In this document: positions 20,801 through 33,922 of the stretch, in pieces
How positions within the stretch are numbered: position 1 is the stretch's first letter
Layout: each line of letters opens with the position of its first letter
DNA from: Elgaria multicarinata webbii
Lineage: Eukaryota > Chordata > Lepidosauria > Squamata > Anguidae
Direction: 5' to 3'
DNA length: 64,000 bases
NCBI RefSeq assembly: GCF_023053635.1
Contig: NC_086179.1
Span: 434,501-498,500, forward strand
The notes under the pieces: generated by a model
The model's database searches: none
Told to the model about the DNA's origin: nothing
The model's input: only the letters and a program-made list of their open reading frames with translations
Translations under genes and position numbers: made by a program

Positions 20801-23800
20801 TCAACCGATGGAAGCTGGCAACTTCCTCACTGCTGGTATATGCTGGGTGGCCCTAATTAACAGCCTATTTATTAGAGATTGTTCTTGGACCCAGCGTTTG
20901 CCAGGCCGGCTGTGCACATTTCCCCCATGCAGCAAGGCCAAATTGGTTAGGCCTCAGCCCAATCTTTTATGCCCTTTTTCGATATTTAGAACATGCAGAA
21001 AATGTTGCAGGCAAAGTAATAATTTACCTCTTCTGTGACTAAGGGATTTCAAGGGAGCAGTGGGCGGGTGACAGGGACTCTCTCCAGCTCTTCGGATAAA
21101 ATGGTAAAGCAAAAAGAGGAAATTAGGCAGCTGCGTAACCGCTGAAACGAGGATTACACCCTTAATGGCGTCAGACAACTTGGAATCGTTAGTATGTGGG
21201 TTGGTGCCAGCTTGGTACGAGTCTCTATGAGAAACCTACAGAAGCTGGTGTACTCTTAAGAAACAGGAGAACTGCCCTTTATTCTATAGTAAACAGGCCT
21301 GTATACAATTAATCAACAGGACACTTGTGTTAATTCAACACCTCGCCTGACTCCTCGCCATTTCTTCCAGAGTCAATCAGTTGGGTTGGCTGCCTCATGT
21401 GGTTGCTGCTCTCTGCGCAGTGGCTTTGCATGCGTGATGGTCCCAACTCGTAGCAGTGAGGCACCCCTTGATGGGCAGCGGTCTCATTCGTAGTCCTTTG
21501 ACTTCTGTACCTTAGTTTGGCTCTTCCACCGGGGAGTGAAAGAAGCTGCAATGGGGTGAGTGGGAGGGAGGGAGGGAGGGTCCGGGGCTTTGAAGAGTGC
21601 TGTGCCCCTCCCTCTCCGACCTCTCTGCCTCTTTCAGTGTGCAGCGAGATTGATCAGTGGCCCCTTCCTGTGCCTGGCCAAATGCTGAACCTCCCGGTGA
21701 TGGGTGTTGTCATTCAGGTACCTGGTGGTGGGAAAGGCGGGTGTGTGGGTGTGTCTCCAGTGCCCTCGTCCTCTGGGGCTTGTCCAAGTGCTGCCACACT
21801 CCCAGAAAAAGGAAGCCCACTGCTCATGTTGTTCTTTGCGGCGCAGGTGAGGATTCCGTCCCGGGTGGACAAGCCTGGCTCCGACCCTGTCAAGCCACTG
21901 AGCCAAGAGGTAAGGGTCATCCGGAATTGGGGGCGTGCGTGCGTGTGTCAAGGTGCTCTTCTTCCAGGTGGGCCACTTGGCCTCCCAGACACCGAGGGTG
22001 CCTTCTCCTCGTTACTTGCAGCATGCAGTGAAGGCCTACCTGGAACGCTGGGGGGCGCCTGCAAGCCCTGTTTGGGAACGCCAGTGGGTCACGTCTGGCT
22101 CCCTCTGCTCTTGAGAGTCTGTGCTGAGATTGCAGAGTAATGCTACGCCACGTTGCACCCAGGTGGGGTTGTATGGTGTGGCTCCATTGGGGCTGGCCAA
22201 AGGCCACCTGAGCACGCCCAGGCCCCACCGTGGCCTCCGTGCTCGGCATGGGAGTCTATTAGAGAGCGCTTCGATTTCCTGTTAGCTTTGAGTAGCCGTG
22301 GGTTAGTTTCTGCTTGGGGTGGATACAGGTAGTTCTGCTGTGGCAAGATTGTGCCATCCCAAGGTGAAGGTGCTGAACACTGGCTATTTTCCCTGAATGC
22401 CAATTGGGCTGCGAGCCCTGGTGCGCTTCTCCCTGGCTTACGTCCTGCTGGAGCTGGTGGGATGTCTTACGCAGCCGGAGGGTGTTCTGGGTAGAGGCCG
22501 TGTGATCTGGGTGGAGCCATACTGTTGCGTTTGCAGCCCTTGGTGTTTCTAGCTAGGCAATTGTCCGCCTTTCTCTCCTTCCCGACACAGAACCTCCTCC
22601 CAGCCCCGCTAATCCTCCCTAGCATCTGCGAACTGGACCTCTTCGGGTGAGTGCCCCGCCTTCCGTCCCCTAAAGCCGCTCTGGCAAGGGAAAGGGGGAG
22701 GCGGCTCAGCAGTGTTGCCAAGCACCCACGGTGAGCAAGGGGGGCGCCTCCCCCCTCGAGGCTTTTCAGGGCAGACTGGCTGCCACTTGGCCAGGGGTCT
22801 CCACAGCCACCGAGGGGAGCCAGCTTTGGTGGCCAGAGGTTGAGTATGGCGGCTGTGCAGGCCTGGGCTGCTTGAGAAACGACTTGCGTTGATGGGTCTC
22901 CACCACCAGGCCCTGTTCTGCTCCCAGTGCCCCGGAGCAAGAACCGCCTTGGCCTTCCGCTGGGAGGACCGGGGGGGGGGGGGGTCACGGGGGTCCAGGA
23001 AGGACCCACCTTGAGCCCCAGCTGGAATAGCCCATGAGGCTTCTTCTAGAGCAAAAGATGCCAAAAGGGTCAGCGCCAGCCCCCCATCCTTATCCTAGTT
23101 TTCAGCTGGAATTAAAATAGAAATGGCAGGGATGGCTCTGCTCCTGGTGCCTCAGGTGGAGCCTCAGATTAAAATGTTAGAAGAGGTGTAAAACGTGTTA
23201 AGTCAGCAGTAAAAGGGATTCTCCACTGTGTTTGCTGTGTGAGGGCCAATTTCAGTGGCAGGGGCCTGGACCCCATTGCAGCTTCAGCACAGGGATAGGG
23301 AAATCAGCCCGTGGGCCAAATGTGGCCAAGCCATTGAGCCTGTGGGTCTCTGATGAGGCCCTCCTCCTGCCCACAGCCTTGCCCCTGTAGAAGGAGGGGG
23401 CGCATCTGAGCCATAGCTGAATCTGCTGCGTTTCTCCCTTGGGTTCCCTTGTGGGGAATGCGAAGGAGGGATGAAGGCAGTTCGCCTGAGCTTGCCTGGG
23501 CACAAGGCTTCCTGAGTGAGGCGCAAGGCAGAGGAGCTCCTTTTGGGCGTGTCAGCCAAGAAGCTGACCGTGTCAGGGTAGAGCCCTGCCCTGTGACATT
23601 GCAGCCCCCTGCTGCCGCCCCCCCCACACCATTTTTCACCCAGCCCCAAGGTTCCCAACCCAGGTTTAGCAGGTGATGTGGCAGGAGGAAGAACAGGATT
23701 GTGTGGATAAAAGTCACGGGGAGAAGCCAAAGCCCCCTCCCCTCCCCCTGATAAGGCAATGTAGGGCTCATCTCATGACCCCAGACCTTGGGGCCGAGCT

Positions 23801-24622
23801 CCATTGGAACCTCTGGAGTACAGCTCCCTCCCAGAGGCTGAAATGCAGCTCTTCCATCCCGTCCGCTTCTGGCGATGTGGCCGAGAAATGCAGGCGGTGG
23901 CCTGGGCCTCATCCGGTGGCCCTCCTGGCTGCTTCTTGGCTTGCAGTTGCCCTCACCTGGCTACCTGGGGCTTTGTGAGAGCCCATCTCTGGCCCATCTC
24001 ATGCCTGACCCCCAGCGGGAGCGGTGAGCCGTTTGCCTAGCCCGCCCTGCCCCTCGCCCACTCTTGCCTCCGGTCTTGTGACAGGTGTTTCCAGTCGGTG
24101 CTGATCCACGTGCAGTTGCTGTGGGAGTTGATGCTGCTCGGGGAGCCCATGGTGGTCATGGCCCCCTCGCCAGCCGTTTCCTCCGAGGTGGTGCTTGCCC
24201 TGACCAGGTGAGGAGCTTGCATGGCTGCAGCGGCCCAGCGAGTCTCCACAGGGGCCGGTGTGTTGCGCAAGGTCTGCACGAGGGCCTCGGCCAAAGGAGA
24301 GGCCCAGCTGCTGTGCCTGGAGGTGGCGAGCCTGGGAGCCGAGCGTCTCCCCTCCCCAACCAGACGGCTGCCGTTGGTTGGCTTTGGGGGCGGGGGGGCT
24401 TCCTATAGCGCCGGGGCTTCTAACGGGGACCGACCTCTTCCTCACCTAGCTGCCTGGCTCCCCTGAAGTACTGTTGCGACTACCGGCCGTACTTCACCAT
24501 CCATGACAGCGAGTTCAAAGAGTACACTACTCGAACCCAGGCCCCGTAAGTGTCCTTCGGCTGACTAGCCCTGGGCTGCTGCTGGGGATGGGCAGGGGTC
24601 CGCTGAGGCTTCCCTCCTTCTC

Positions 24623-24670
<48 letters not shown>

Positions 24671-26964
24671 AGGCCGAGGGTTGTCCTGGGAGTCACAAAC
24701 CCCTTTTTTATCAAGACGCTGCAGCACTGGCCCCACGTCCTTCGCCTCGGAGGCCTCAAGATGGCTGGTAAGGAGATGCTCTGAGGCTAGGAAGAGCCGG
24801 GGGCCACTCGGCCGGGGGTGGGCAGGCAGGCAGGCAGCGATGGGCAGCCCAGCGGAATGCCAGGAGGGGGGAGCCTGGCTCTTGAGGCAGAGGACCCCGT
24901 TGCCTCGGAGGAGCCTCTGGGGGTCAGTGCAGGTTCTGCCTTCTCCAGTGGGGGGAACCGAGCTGTTCTTCCTCACTCCATCCCCCCCTCCCCCCGCTGC
25001 CCGAATCTTCAGGCAGGATCTCTGCAGTGGCCCAGGCTGCCGCAGGCAGAACCAGGCTGCCGGGGGGGGGGGGGGGCGCATGAGCGTGGAGCTGGTGCTG
25101 CAACGGCTTTGTGTTTCCACGCAGGGGACTTGCCCAAGCAGGTCAAGATGAAGAAACTCACGAAGCTGAAAACACTGGATGCTAAGCCGGGTAAGAGGCT
25201 TCGTGTGGGCCTGCTTTCGAGCTCCCTTGGCAGACCGGGGCGGTTGCCGTCCCTCCCCACCCGACCCTGGGAGATCCCCTGCCTGCCTGCCTGCCCACCC
25301 GGCCTGGAGCTTCCTGTCCCTCATGACGGCTTGTTCCCTTCTGTTGCTCCCTGCTCTGCCTGCAGGACTTTACACATCATACAAAACGTTTTTGCACAAA
25401 GACAAGACCCTGATCAAGAGACTCCTAAAGGTGAGCCGAAGTCACAGCCGGGGAGAGGTGCAGGGGCCGTGGGTTGAGGAGGCGGAACGGCAGCCCGCCT
25501 GGCGCCAGAGCGCTTCCGGGGGACGGCTGAATCTCCCTTGCACAGTCAGCTGGAGGCCTTGGGCCAGCCCCCAGCAGCCTGCTCTGGTCCTGTTCTGGAG
25601 CACTGCTGCCGGAGCAGCTGGGCTGGCTCAAAGGCCCATGGAACCCGGGGGCGGGGGGGGGGGCGCATCGAGACCACTTACCCCAGCAGCGCCCACAGCA
25701 GCCTTCCCCAAGCGGGGTCCCCACAGGCAGTGTGCTCTCCGGGGTTTCGGGCCAGCCCTCCCTGGAGACCCGGGTCCTTCTGCGTGCCAAGCCTGGGCTC
25801 TGTGAAACGCCAGCCCCAAAGAGGAGCAGGGGTGGACCAGGCTCCGAGGCCTCCTCGTGAGGGCAGGGCGCTTGGGAGTGCACAGAAAGCCAGCGTGGGC
25901 CAGGCGGCGCCAGTGGCGGTACAGCGCCACCGCCCTCCCTGCCACCGCCCTTCAGCCACGGAGGCCGGTCCGGCCCTCTCAGAAGCGGCGCCCTGGGGCA
26001 GCGCTTGCATCCAAATGCCGGCAGGGCTGCCGAGGGGTCGTCCCTGCTCTTGGCTGGCTGCAGCAGAGTCGCTCTGGCTGTCCTGTGCGTGCATGGGGAG
26101 GGGGGGCGCGTTGGATCGTGACTTTGCCAGGACCGCTTTGTGCAGCTACCGCCTCCCCCCCATCCCCCCGTGTGGAGGGGGCCCCTTCTCCACAGGGCAT
26201 CCGCAAGAAGCGTTCGCCGGAGGCCCAGAGTGCCCTGCTGAGGCGGCACCTGCTGGAGCTCACGCAGAGCTTCGTGATCCCGCTGGTGAGTCGGAGGCAT
26301 GGCCTCTCTCTGAGGCAGGATCCTGGCCTCCTGTCCCAAGGGAAGAGCCAAGGTGTGGGGGAGGCAGGAGGGGGCGGAAGGGCAGGCTGCCTGGCCCCTC
26401 TGGTGCCAGGGTGCTGACAGCCTCCTGCCCCTGTGGAGAGAGTGCCTCTTGTGCCTCTCCATCCTTGCTTATGTGGGGAGGGGGGCTGCTGGCCCTTTTG
26501 TGGTTCTGCCTCATCCCCTGTGGGTGGAATAGAGACACTCTGGAGGGGGGGATGCCTCTGACGCCCCCCGCTCCTCCTCCTCTGGAGGGGGGGATGCCTC
26601 TGACGCCCCCCGCTCCTCCTCCTCCTCTGCTTTTCTAGGAGCACTACATGGCGAGCCTCATGCCTCTGCAAAGGGCCATCTCCCCGTGGAAGGTACGTGG
26701 CTGCCCAGGCCGTTGTGAGCCCCCTCTACCACCACAGCCCTCGGGGGCATTGCTGGCAGGGGGCCTTCTGCATGCAGGGTCAATGTCTGCTGACCAAACA
26801 ACTTCCTGTGGACTGGGTTTCTTCCCAAGGCTCTTGGCCTCTGTGGTGCCTGTCCCTTGCCAGGGGAGCCTCCCTTAGTAGAGGGAGGGATGATGGACCC
26901 AAGGTGCCAGGCTGCCTCCCCCCCCCCACCCCCAGTGAACACCGCGTCCACGCTGGCATCTGAT

Positions 26965-27061
<97 letters not shown>

Positions 27062-27898
27062 TCCTCCCCAGATCCGTCCTTTCTGCCAGGAGGATTTCCT
27101 CAAGACCCTGGAGCATGCTGGGCCCCAACTCACCTGTGTGCTGAAGGGGGACTGGATGGGCCTGTACAGGTAAGGCCTGGTGCTGCGCAGCCATCCGACG
27201 GCGATTCAGAGCTGAGCTGCCCTTCCGAAAAAGCAGGAGGCTGCAGTGCCAGCAGGGAGGGGCTGTACCACTTCATCGGGGAGGTGGGGGACACCCATAT
27301 TTCAGTGCTGCTGCTCCTCCTCCTCCTCCTCCTCCACGTGGACGTTCCCTGGACGTGGGCAGCTCGCATGCCAAGGAGCAGGGCTGGGCAGAGCATTTCT
27401 CCCCAACCGCCTAGCGGCGTGGGGGAACCTCGAGTGGCAGGACTGTTCTCTGGCCGCCGCCGCCGCTGCTGGCGCCTCCTGTCTGGGCGACACGCAGAGC
27501 CTTCGCCTCCGCGAGAGGTGCTCTAGTCCGCACGTGCTGCTCTCTGGGCTTGACAAAGGTGCTGGAGGCATAACGAGCCCTGTGCCTATAGCTGCTAGCA
27601 TGTGGACCCCATGGAGATGGGTGGCCATTGACGACAGAGCCTGCTTCCCACCGCCGCGCCTGTCACCAGCCCTGAGCACTGACAGTGGGCTCAGCTTCCC
27701 AGGCCAGAGATAGAACCCCCACCAGATGGCAAGGGGGGTGGGGGTGGCCATCTAGTTTGTCCATTTCCAGAAGCATCCGGCTGGCTGCTGTTGAAAACTG
27801 CCAGGCAAGGGCTCGACCAGCCCACGCTGAGTTCTCTGAGCTGGCAGCAAGGGGCCTCCCTTGCACCTCCCTCCCTCCGCCCCACCCACCCACCCCAC

Positions 27899-27932
<34 letters not shown>

Positions 27933-29497
27933 GCCAGGCGATTCTTCAGATCTCCCAACTTCGATGGTTGGTACCGCCAGAGGCACAGGGAGATGATGCA
28001 CAAGCTGGAAGCCCTGCACCTGGAGGCCATCTCTGAGGCGGTGTGTGGGGGAGGGGCAGTGGGGAGGGGGCCGGCCCGTGGGGAGGGGGGCCATGTTCAG
28101 CCTCGGCTCGGCAGAGGAGACAGTCCATTCCTAGAGCGGCCTTTGGGCAGGTGCCATTTCCGTAGCCCGGTGTGGGTGTAGGGTGGGGTGCGTGCTGGCG
28201 GGGCCGTGTCCCACCACGCCTTATTACGGAGCCTCTGTGACGGGATCGTCCCCACGGCTGCTTTGCGGCTGCTGATGTTAAGCCTTCCGTGGGCTGCTTT
28301 GTTTTGGGCTAGCATTTCCATGGCCCACTTTCGTGTTTTCAAAGCCAGAGTGCATTCTTGGCATCTCTTTCAGAAGCAAGGTGTAGCAAACCCTTGCGTG
28401 GTGGCGGTGAGTCTGCGCTCCGGCTTAGGAACAAGCCCCGTGCCTTGCTGCCTGGGTCAGGCCCAGCAGTCTCTTAAATATCCAGGCAGGTTGTGCTGGG
28501 TGACCCACTAGAAAATGGCCGGGGCCCTGTTGTCTGCCTGCCTGCACCTCCCCGGGGTAGAGGCAAGCGAGGGGCTTTTCCTCTCAGCCTGCTGCTCTTT
28601 CTTTCTCCAGAATATCAGCGCCTGGAGGAAGGACAAGTCAGAAGTGGAGGTGGTCGACCTTGTGCTGAAGCTCCGTGAGAAGCTGGTAAGCGGGGGCTTC
28701 CTGCCCGGTGACGCCTGTGGGGCAGCCGGAGGCGTGTGCGGGCGCCTGTGTGTGTGCCTGGGCCCGCTGTTGCCTGGAAGGAAAAATGCCTGAGCAGCTG
28801 CTGTGCAGAAGGCGGGCCGCCAGACTCGTCCCCTGTCGCTCCTGAGGGCAGGATGAGAAGCTGGGGGTGGAGAAGGCAGGGAATCGGATTTCAGCTCACC
28901 ATGAGGAGGAGCCGCCTAACAGCAAGTGCCTGTTCAGCAGTGGAGCAGGCTCTGCCTGGGGAGGGGGAGGGGGAGGTCTTTCAGCAGAGGCTGTGGGCGG
29001 CCACCAAATGCAGCAGAGGTGGCCGCACCCCCACCCACCCCCAGTGCAGAGCCTGCAGGGAGCAAGGGGTGGGGTCAGATGACCTCCGAGCTCACTTCCA
29101 ACTCTGGGATTCTGTGGAAAGGCTTTGCTTAATTCTGCGGATGTACGTACTGTGGCCTTGTAGCAATCCCAGCTGCCAGGAAGAAATTAAAAGCATTTAC
29201 CGTGAAAACTTGAGAGGAGCAGGGAGTCTCTGTGAGCGCCAAGGCAGGCGCCTGGGGGGCCACGGGCACCTCGTTCCCTGCTCGCCATTCAACTCACCGC
29301 CTGGCTCAGTGCCCAGGAGCCCCGGTTCTCTTGCCAAAAGCATTGGTTTGCTTGACTCTTCGTGTCCCTTGCAGGTGCGAGCCGGGTGCCGTTCCCTCCC
29401 TGTGAAGGGGGAGACACTGCAGCGGGTGGGTCAGCACATCAGCACCATCGTTGGGTCCCTGCCGGAAGATCTCCAGGCTGTTCTGTGCCACCAGTAA
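17756..29497 (+). CDS. DENND6B: DENN domain-containing protein 6B, 20 coding exons, 567 aa
   Basis: DENND6 proteins are DENN-type exchange factors; DENND6A is established for Rab14 on endosomes, and DENND6B is taken to act alike. Coding exons: 17756-17878, 18012-18050, 18125-18167, 18653-18765, 19392-19472, 20360-20465, 21638-21717, 21847-21909, 22591-22646, 24085-24207, 24450-24545, 24673-24767, 25125-25190, 25366-25430, 26196-26285, 26639-26692, 27060-27169, 27938-28040, 28611-28685, 29375-29497. All introns are GT-AG and the frames join cleanly. Motifs in order are [159 protein letters not shown] and [21 protein letters not shown] and SEIDQWP favour 6B over 6A. The length is close to the human protein (about 585). 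The start has G at -3 and +4. It is intact. Confidence 0.97.
19165..19245 (-). mobile_element. LINE 3' tail in DENND6B intron 4
   Basis: ATTTATTCACTGCATTTC, TATACCGCCC and CAAAGCTCTCTGGG match the LINE 3' tail seen on the plus strand at 39.3 kb. Confidence 0.55.
20690..21340. other. AT-richer unassigned insert in DENND6B intron 6
   Basis: Base composition drops sharply against the GC-rich intron around it. No coding motif, terminal repeat or flanking duplication could be fixed. It is probably a mobile-element remnant. Confidence 0.3.
24626..24669 (+). repeat. (CT)n tract serving as the exon 12 pyrimidine tract
   Basis: About 20 CT units run straight into TTCAG, the acceptor of DENND6B exon 12 at 24,673. 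Confidence 0.9.
26541..26624 (+). repeat. 42-base tandem duplication before exon 16
   Basis: Two identical copies, each starting TGGAGGGGGGGATGCC, lie at 26,541 and 26,583, immediately upstream of the DENND6B exon 16 acceptor. Confidence 0.85.
26969..27058 (+). repeat. (CT)n-(CA)n microsatellite ending at the exon 17 acceptor
   Basis: About 62 bases of CT repeat are followed by 28 bases of CA repeat. The last CA plus G supplies the CAG acceptor of DENND6B exon 17 at 27,060. Length changes here could affect splicing. Confidence 0.95.
27900..27932 (+). repeat. (CT)n tract before exon 18
   Basis: A CT repeat ends 5 bases before the CAG acceptor of DENND6B exon 18. Confidence 0.9.
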
Positions 29498-31939
29498 GCA
29501 GCCCGTGCCTGCAGTGCCAGGTTCTCAAGGCGGCAGCCCACGTCGTGCTGGGGGCTTTCCCTGTAAGCCCCCGCCTGGCTTGGTGCGATTCTGTTTTGGA
29601 CAGGGCTGCCCTGAGGGGGGCGGTCCTCCCCACAGCTAGCTTCCTGTCCGCTAGGCCTCTGGGGCGGCTGTCACCCCTGTGCCCCTAGGCTCTCGCAGCA
29701 GTGACCGGGCCCCAGGTGGCCTCAGCACGGAGCAGGTCTTGGCCCCAGAAACAGGGAGGACTCGACTGGACATGTGGCCCTGGGTGGGTGGGTGGCCACT
29801 GCTTGGACTGGCATCTTCTCCTGCTGTGCTTCAAGTACACTCCTTGGGCCTGCTTCAGGGTGTGTGTGGGGGGGGGGGGAGCAGCCCTTTGCCTTCCTCC
29901 TCCCAAAAGAGGGATGTGTGTGTGTGTATATATATACAAGGACCTGCTGTGCAGTGACACTTTATGTGCCCATGATCAACTAGTAAATGTTGTTTTGGGA
30001 AGCGTTCACCACTGAACTTTGCCTTGCAATTTATTTATTGTATTTTTGCACCACTTTAGTCCAAGCCGATCTACGAAAAGAATGTATTCAGGCACACACA
30101 GTCTTGTGATCCAGCCAAGGGCTGACAGAACAAAACCAGCTTGTCTTGTGGAAGCCTCAGTAGCCCACCCAGAGCACCCCAGGGATTCTTGGGAAGAGTT
30201 GGTCCTTCACCCGTGTCCAGCTGACGGTGGATCCTCCTCCCTCAGCAGCCCCATTTGCCTACCTCCACCCAAATCCGTTCTCACCCCACCCCCCATTGCT
30301 GCCTCAATCCATGCTTGCCCAGATGCAAATGGAAGATGGTTGTGAAGTGAGAGACAAGGCGGAGGGCGGCGTCCGCTCTCGCCTGCCTGGTTTTTATCTG
30401 AAGGCTGTTTCTAAACTCACAAGCTGAACTGTGTCCTGGGGAAGGGGGCTGATAGTGAAGGTCTCCAGCCAAGGCCAGCAGCAACACTGAAGGCAGGCAT
30501 GGCTGTGGAAGACGAAGGGGGCCAGGTTGGGAAAGGGGGTGGGGTGGGGGGCAGCACTCCACTGGGCAGTGGCTTCAGGGTTCCTTTGGCTACTGAGGTT
30601 TCTACATGTGGAGCAGCAGCTGTTTTGCCACCATAGCTCAACTGGACCTTCCTGCTAGGGCCAAACAGGTCTACTGTGGGCTTCCTGGGAGCACCCGGCT
30701 GTCCAGTGTGGAAAGAAGGTGGTCCGCCTGAAGGGCCTGTGGTGTGACCCAGCGCGGAGCTGCTTCCGAGCAGCTCAAGCCGGCCGGCCTTTTGGCTTTG
30801 GGGTTCTTCTTCCTCCAATTCAAAAGGCCGGGTTTGCTGCAGTTCCCAAGATCCTGGCAGGTTTGCAGAATGGAGCAAATGGCCCGGGTGCCCAACTGGG
30901 ACTGGGACTTGGAGGGGTTTGGAAGCCCCACGTTGCAGCAGGTGTGGGACTTACGGTCCGCCAAGGGCTGGTCTGGGCAGCTGCTCTAGTCCTGGCTGGA
31001 GGTGGCCAAGGAGGGGTCACAGCAAGCTTGAAGACCTGGGCGGAAGTTCTGTCGTAGAGCCGGCTGTGTGGGAAGCCCTGCAGGGAGGCGGTCAGGGCCG
31101 GAGGAGGTGAGGGAAGAGCACGTTTGCTGAGAGGGGAATCGTGCCGCTTCTGCATCTGTGGCCATCCGAGGTGAGCGCCTCTGCTGCCCCAGCCTCTCTG
31201 CCGGTGAAGCCCTGAGGAAAATGCTGGGTCCATACGTGGCTGCGTGCGAAGAGCCCGTGCCCTGCTCCTCTCCTGTGCCACCAGCCCTTCTCCCTTCTCC
31301 CTGCACTCTAGGACCCAGCCAAGGGCGGAAGGGAGCTTTAAGGGCAGGAGAGCAACAGCCAAAGTGCTGGGGTGAGGGGTGGGATTTCCCCAAATTCTGT
31401 TGCTTGGAGAAATGTATTAAACTGTAACCCACCCCTCAATAATATGCTCGCAGGGGAGCGAACAGTCTGAACAAACCATGGCAGGACAAGCGCTTCTCAT
31501 ACACCCACACCCAGGCCGTAAGAGCAGGTAACCGTCGGAGTAAAACCACGTTCAGCGGATGTTTAAGGCGGCCGTTGCCTAGCACTGAAAGGGGGGAGAT
31601 GCGCCAGCTGAGCCCCTCCAGGAAAGAGCACCCAGAGACAGGCTCGTCCCATGCAGCTGTTGACACCCGCCTAACCTCTGAAGGGGGAGGCCTCAGTGCA
31701 CGGGCCCAGCTGTGAACCTGTCAGGCCGGGGGAGCGTTCCATGGCCACAGTCCTGGTGCGCCCGCTCCACACGCACTCATCCAGGGTGCCCTCCCCTTCC
31801 TGCTAGCGGTGAATCCCTGACCCTCTTCAGAAGAGGCAGGCCCCGTGTCTGACCACACGGCCCCTTTGAACCTACCAAAAGGGAAGAGAGAGCAGGGGGC
31901 TCAGGCCATGCACGCATCACTGATGTATTTTAATGGCTT
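29498..31939. other. DENND6B 3' side, untranslated and intergenic
   Basis: No AATAAA was found close to the stop. ATTAAA at 31,416-31,421 is the first weak candidate poly(A) signal. A LINE-tail fragment lies at about 30,025-30,110. The open frames here have no recognised motif. Confidence 0.4.
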
Positions 31940-32400
31940 CCTCATTAGAACATCAGAAGTGCCCTTAGGCTGGAGCAGACCCAGGGTCCATCTAGTCCAG
32001 CACTCTGTTCCTACGGTGGCCGGCCAGCGACCAACACAGTAGGACATGGTGCAACAGCACCCTCCCACCCATGTTCCCCAGCAACTGGAGCACACAGGCT
32101 GACTGCCTCAAATACTGGAGATAGCACACAACCATCAGGGCTAGTAGCCATGGATAGCCTTCGCCTCCAGGAATTTATCCAATGCCCTTTTAAAGCCATC
32201 CAAATGAGCAGCCATCACTACATCTTGTGTTAGTGAGTTCCATGATTTAACTAGGCACTTGTGCGAAGAAGTACTTGGTCTTATTTGTCCTGGATCTCCC
32301 ACCAAGAACCAAAGGGTCCAGCAGTCCATAATGCTTCCTGAAGAGGCCTGAACCTGCCTAGTTTCTGAACTAGGACAGGAGCCAAGCAGAATTTCTGGCT
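31940..32400 (-). mobile_element. CR1/L3-like LINE 3' end
   Basis: The minus strand reads NSLTQDVVMAAHLDGFKRAL, then DKFLEAKAIHGY and stop, followed by the 3' UTR with the GGTCCATCTAGTCCAGCA motif on the plus strand. It is the same family as 4,823-6,775. Confidence 0.8.
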
Positions 32401-33599
32401 TGGAGTGGGGTGGGGGCTGCTTTATGATGAGAAAAGGGAGGCAGATAGCTATTTATGCAGCTTGTGGAATCCAAGTTTTCTCTGCAGAATTTCGTTTAAT
32501 TCTGGACCAGTACTGCCTAGCCTGGTTGAGAGTGGGCCTCCCCCTGCTTGGCTCCCAAGAGGGGTCAAGGGATCCCGGCCACTAGGCGTGCCTGGATGCT
32601 CCACTTACTGTTCAACAGGCCCCCATGAAGGCCCTGCATGCATTTCTGCCCGTGTACTTGGAGGAAAGAGGGAAGTGCTTAATCAGAAGCACAAACTCCG
32701 GCTGCCATGAGATGCCCAGCAGCCACCTCCCCACCCCAGGCTATGTGGCCTGGACAAATCGCTCATCCCTTGCTACGTCCTGAGGTCCAGTCCAGGTGTC
32801 CCTTAGACAAATGGCTGCGGCCTCCCCAAAGTCCTGCTCTCTGCGGAAGGTGCTGAACCCCAGGCTCTCTCGAGGGCAGAGCAAGGGAGTGGGGTGGGAG
32901 GCTGGGAGCTGAATTTGACAGGCCCAGGCAGCCTCGGCTTCAGTGGGCAGCAAGAATGGGCTGTGGCTCAGGCAGCTCAGCCCTCTGCCAAGACCCATTG
33001 GCCTGGGGCAGGGAGCGTTTTGGACACCCACTTGTGTTTTTCCTCCTGAAGAGGCCGGCCAGCCAGTCGGCCCAGCCCCAGCAGGAAACGTGGGAGCGAG
33101 CGGGCAAAGCGGTTGCAGCACAAGTCTCAAGCAGGGTGGCCAGGAGAACCAGCCAGCCCGTCTTGCTCAGGCGGCGGAAGGAGCAGGCGTGCAGGGGCCA
33201 TGAGGCCGCACTGGGTTGCTTCCCTCCAGACCAAGGGCTGCTGCCCCAGGTTTTCTCCAGTGGGCTGAAATAATGGAAGGCGTCCTTTGGGAAGACGTCT
33301 GGCACAGTGCCCCATGTGCTTCGCAAACCACCCCTGCAGGGCCTCATTTCCAAACTCTGCAGACTTGCTGCTGAGGCCCCTTTGGGCTGCAAACAGCTGC
33401 GCCCCAATGGACGGTGGGGTGGGTGGGTGGAAGGGAGGGAAGCAACTTCCTCCGCCCACTCCAGGCTGCCCGAGAGGCGCAGCAGCAAGCTGGCCGGTCT
33501 CTAGCCAGCCACATCTCAAGCCCTTTCTACCTGCGGGGATGCAGAACCCAAGCCCCGCAGAGCTCCGCAGGCTTCCTCCAGGGGGCGGGGCTTGGCCAC
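32401..33599. other. Gene-free GC-rich stretch
   Basis: Several overlapping frames on both strands are open because of base composition. No domain or splice context is supported. Confidence 0.4.
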
Positions 33600-33922
33600 T
33601 CAGCCTCAGGGATGACAGCAGGGCTGTGGGGACTCGTGGTGTGGCGCTATGTGGAAGACAGTCACACAGAGGAGGGCCACGCTCTCTCCTCCATCTTCCC
33701 AGAGTGCAGGACACGGAATAATGGGCTCAAGCGACAGGAAGCCGGATTCCAGCTGGACATCAGGAAAAACATCCCGACAATGGAACCAAAGACCTAGGGA
33801 GGTTGTGGGCTCTCCCACCCTAGAGTCATTCAAGAGGCAGCTGGACAGGGATGCTTTCAGGTGGATTCCTGCATGGAGCAGGGGGGTTGTAGGTCCCTTC
33901 CAACTCTACTAGTCTACGATTC
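33600..33922 (+). mobile_element. CR1 LINE 3' end
   Basis: It follows the 3' part of the CR1 at 11,700-12,030: AGTGCAGGACACGGAATAAT, GGACATCAGGAAAAAC, AGGTTGTGGGCTCTCCCAC, CCCTTCCAACTCTACTAG. It closes with a worn octamer tail. Confidence 0.85.

Noticed and set aside
25425-26671. Open frames of 230-366 codons on both strands at 25.4-26.7 kb
   Set aside because: They run across DENND6B introns 14 and 15. Base composition keeps them open, and the true exons 15 and 16 are in other frames or embedded.
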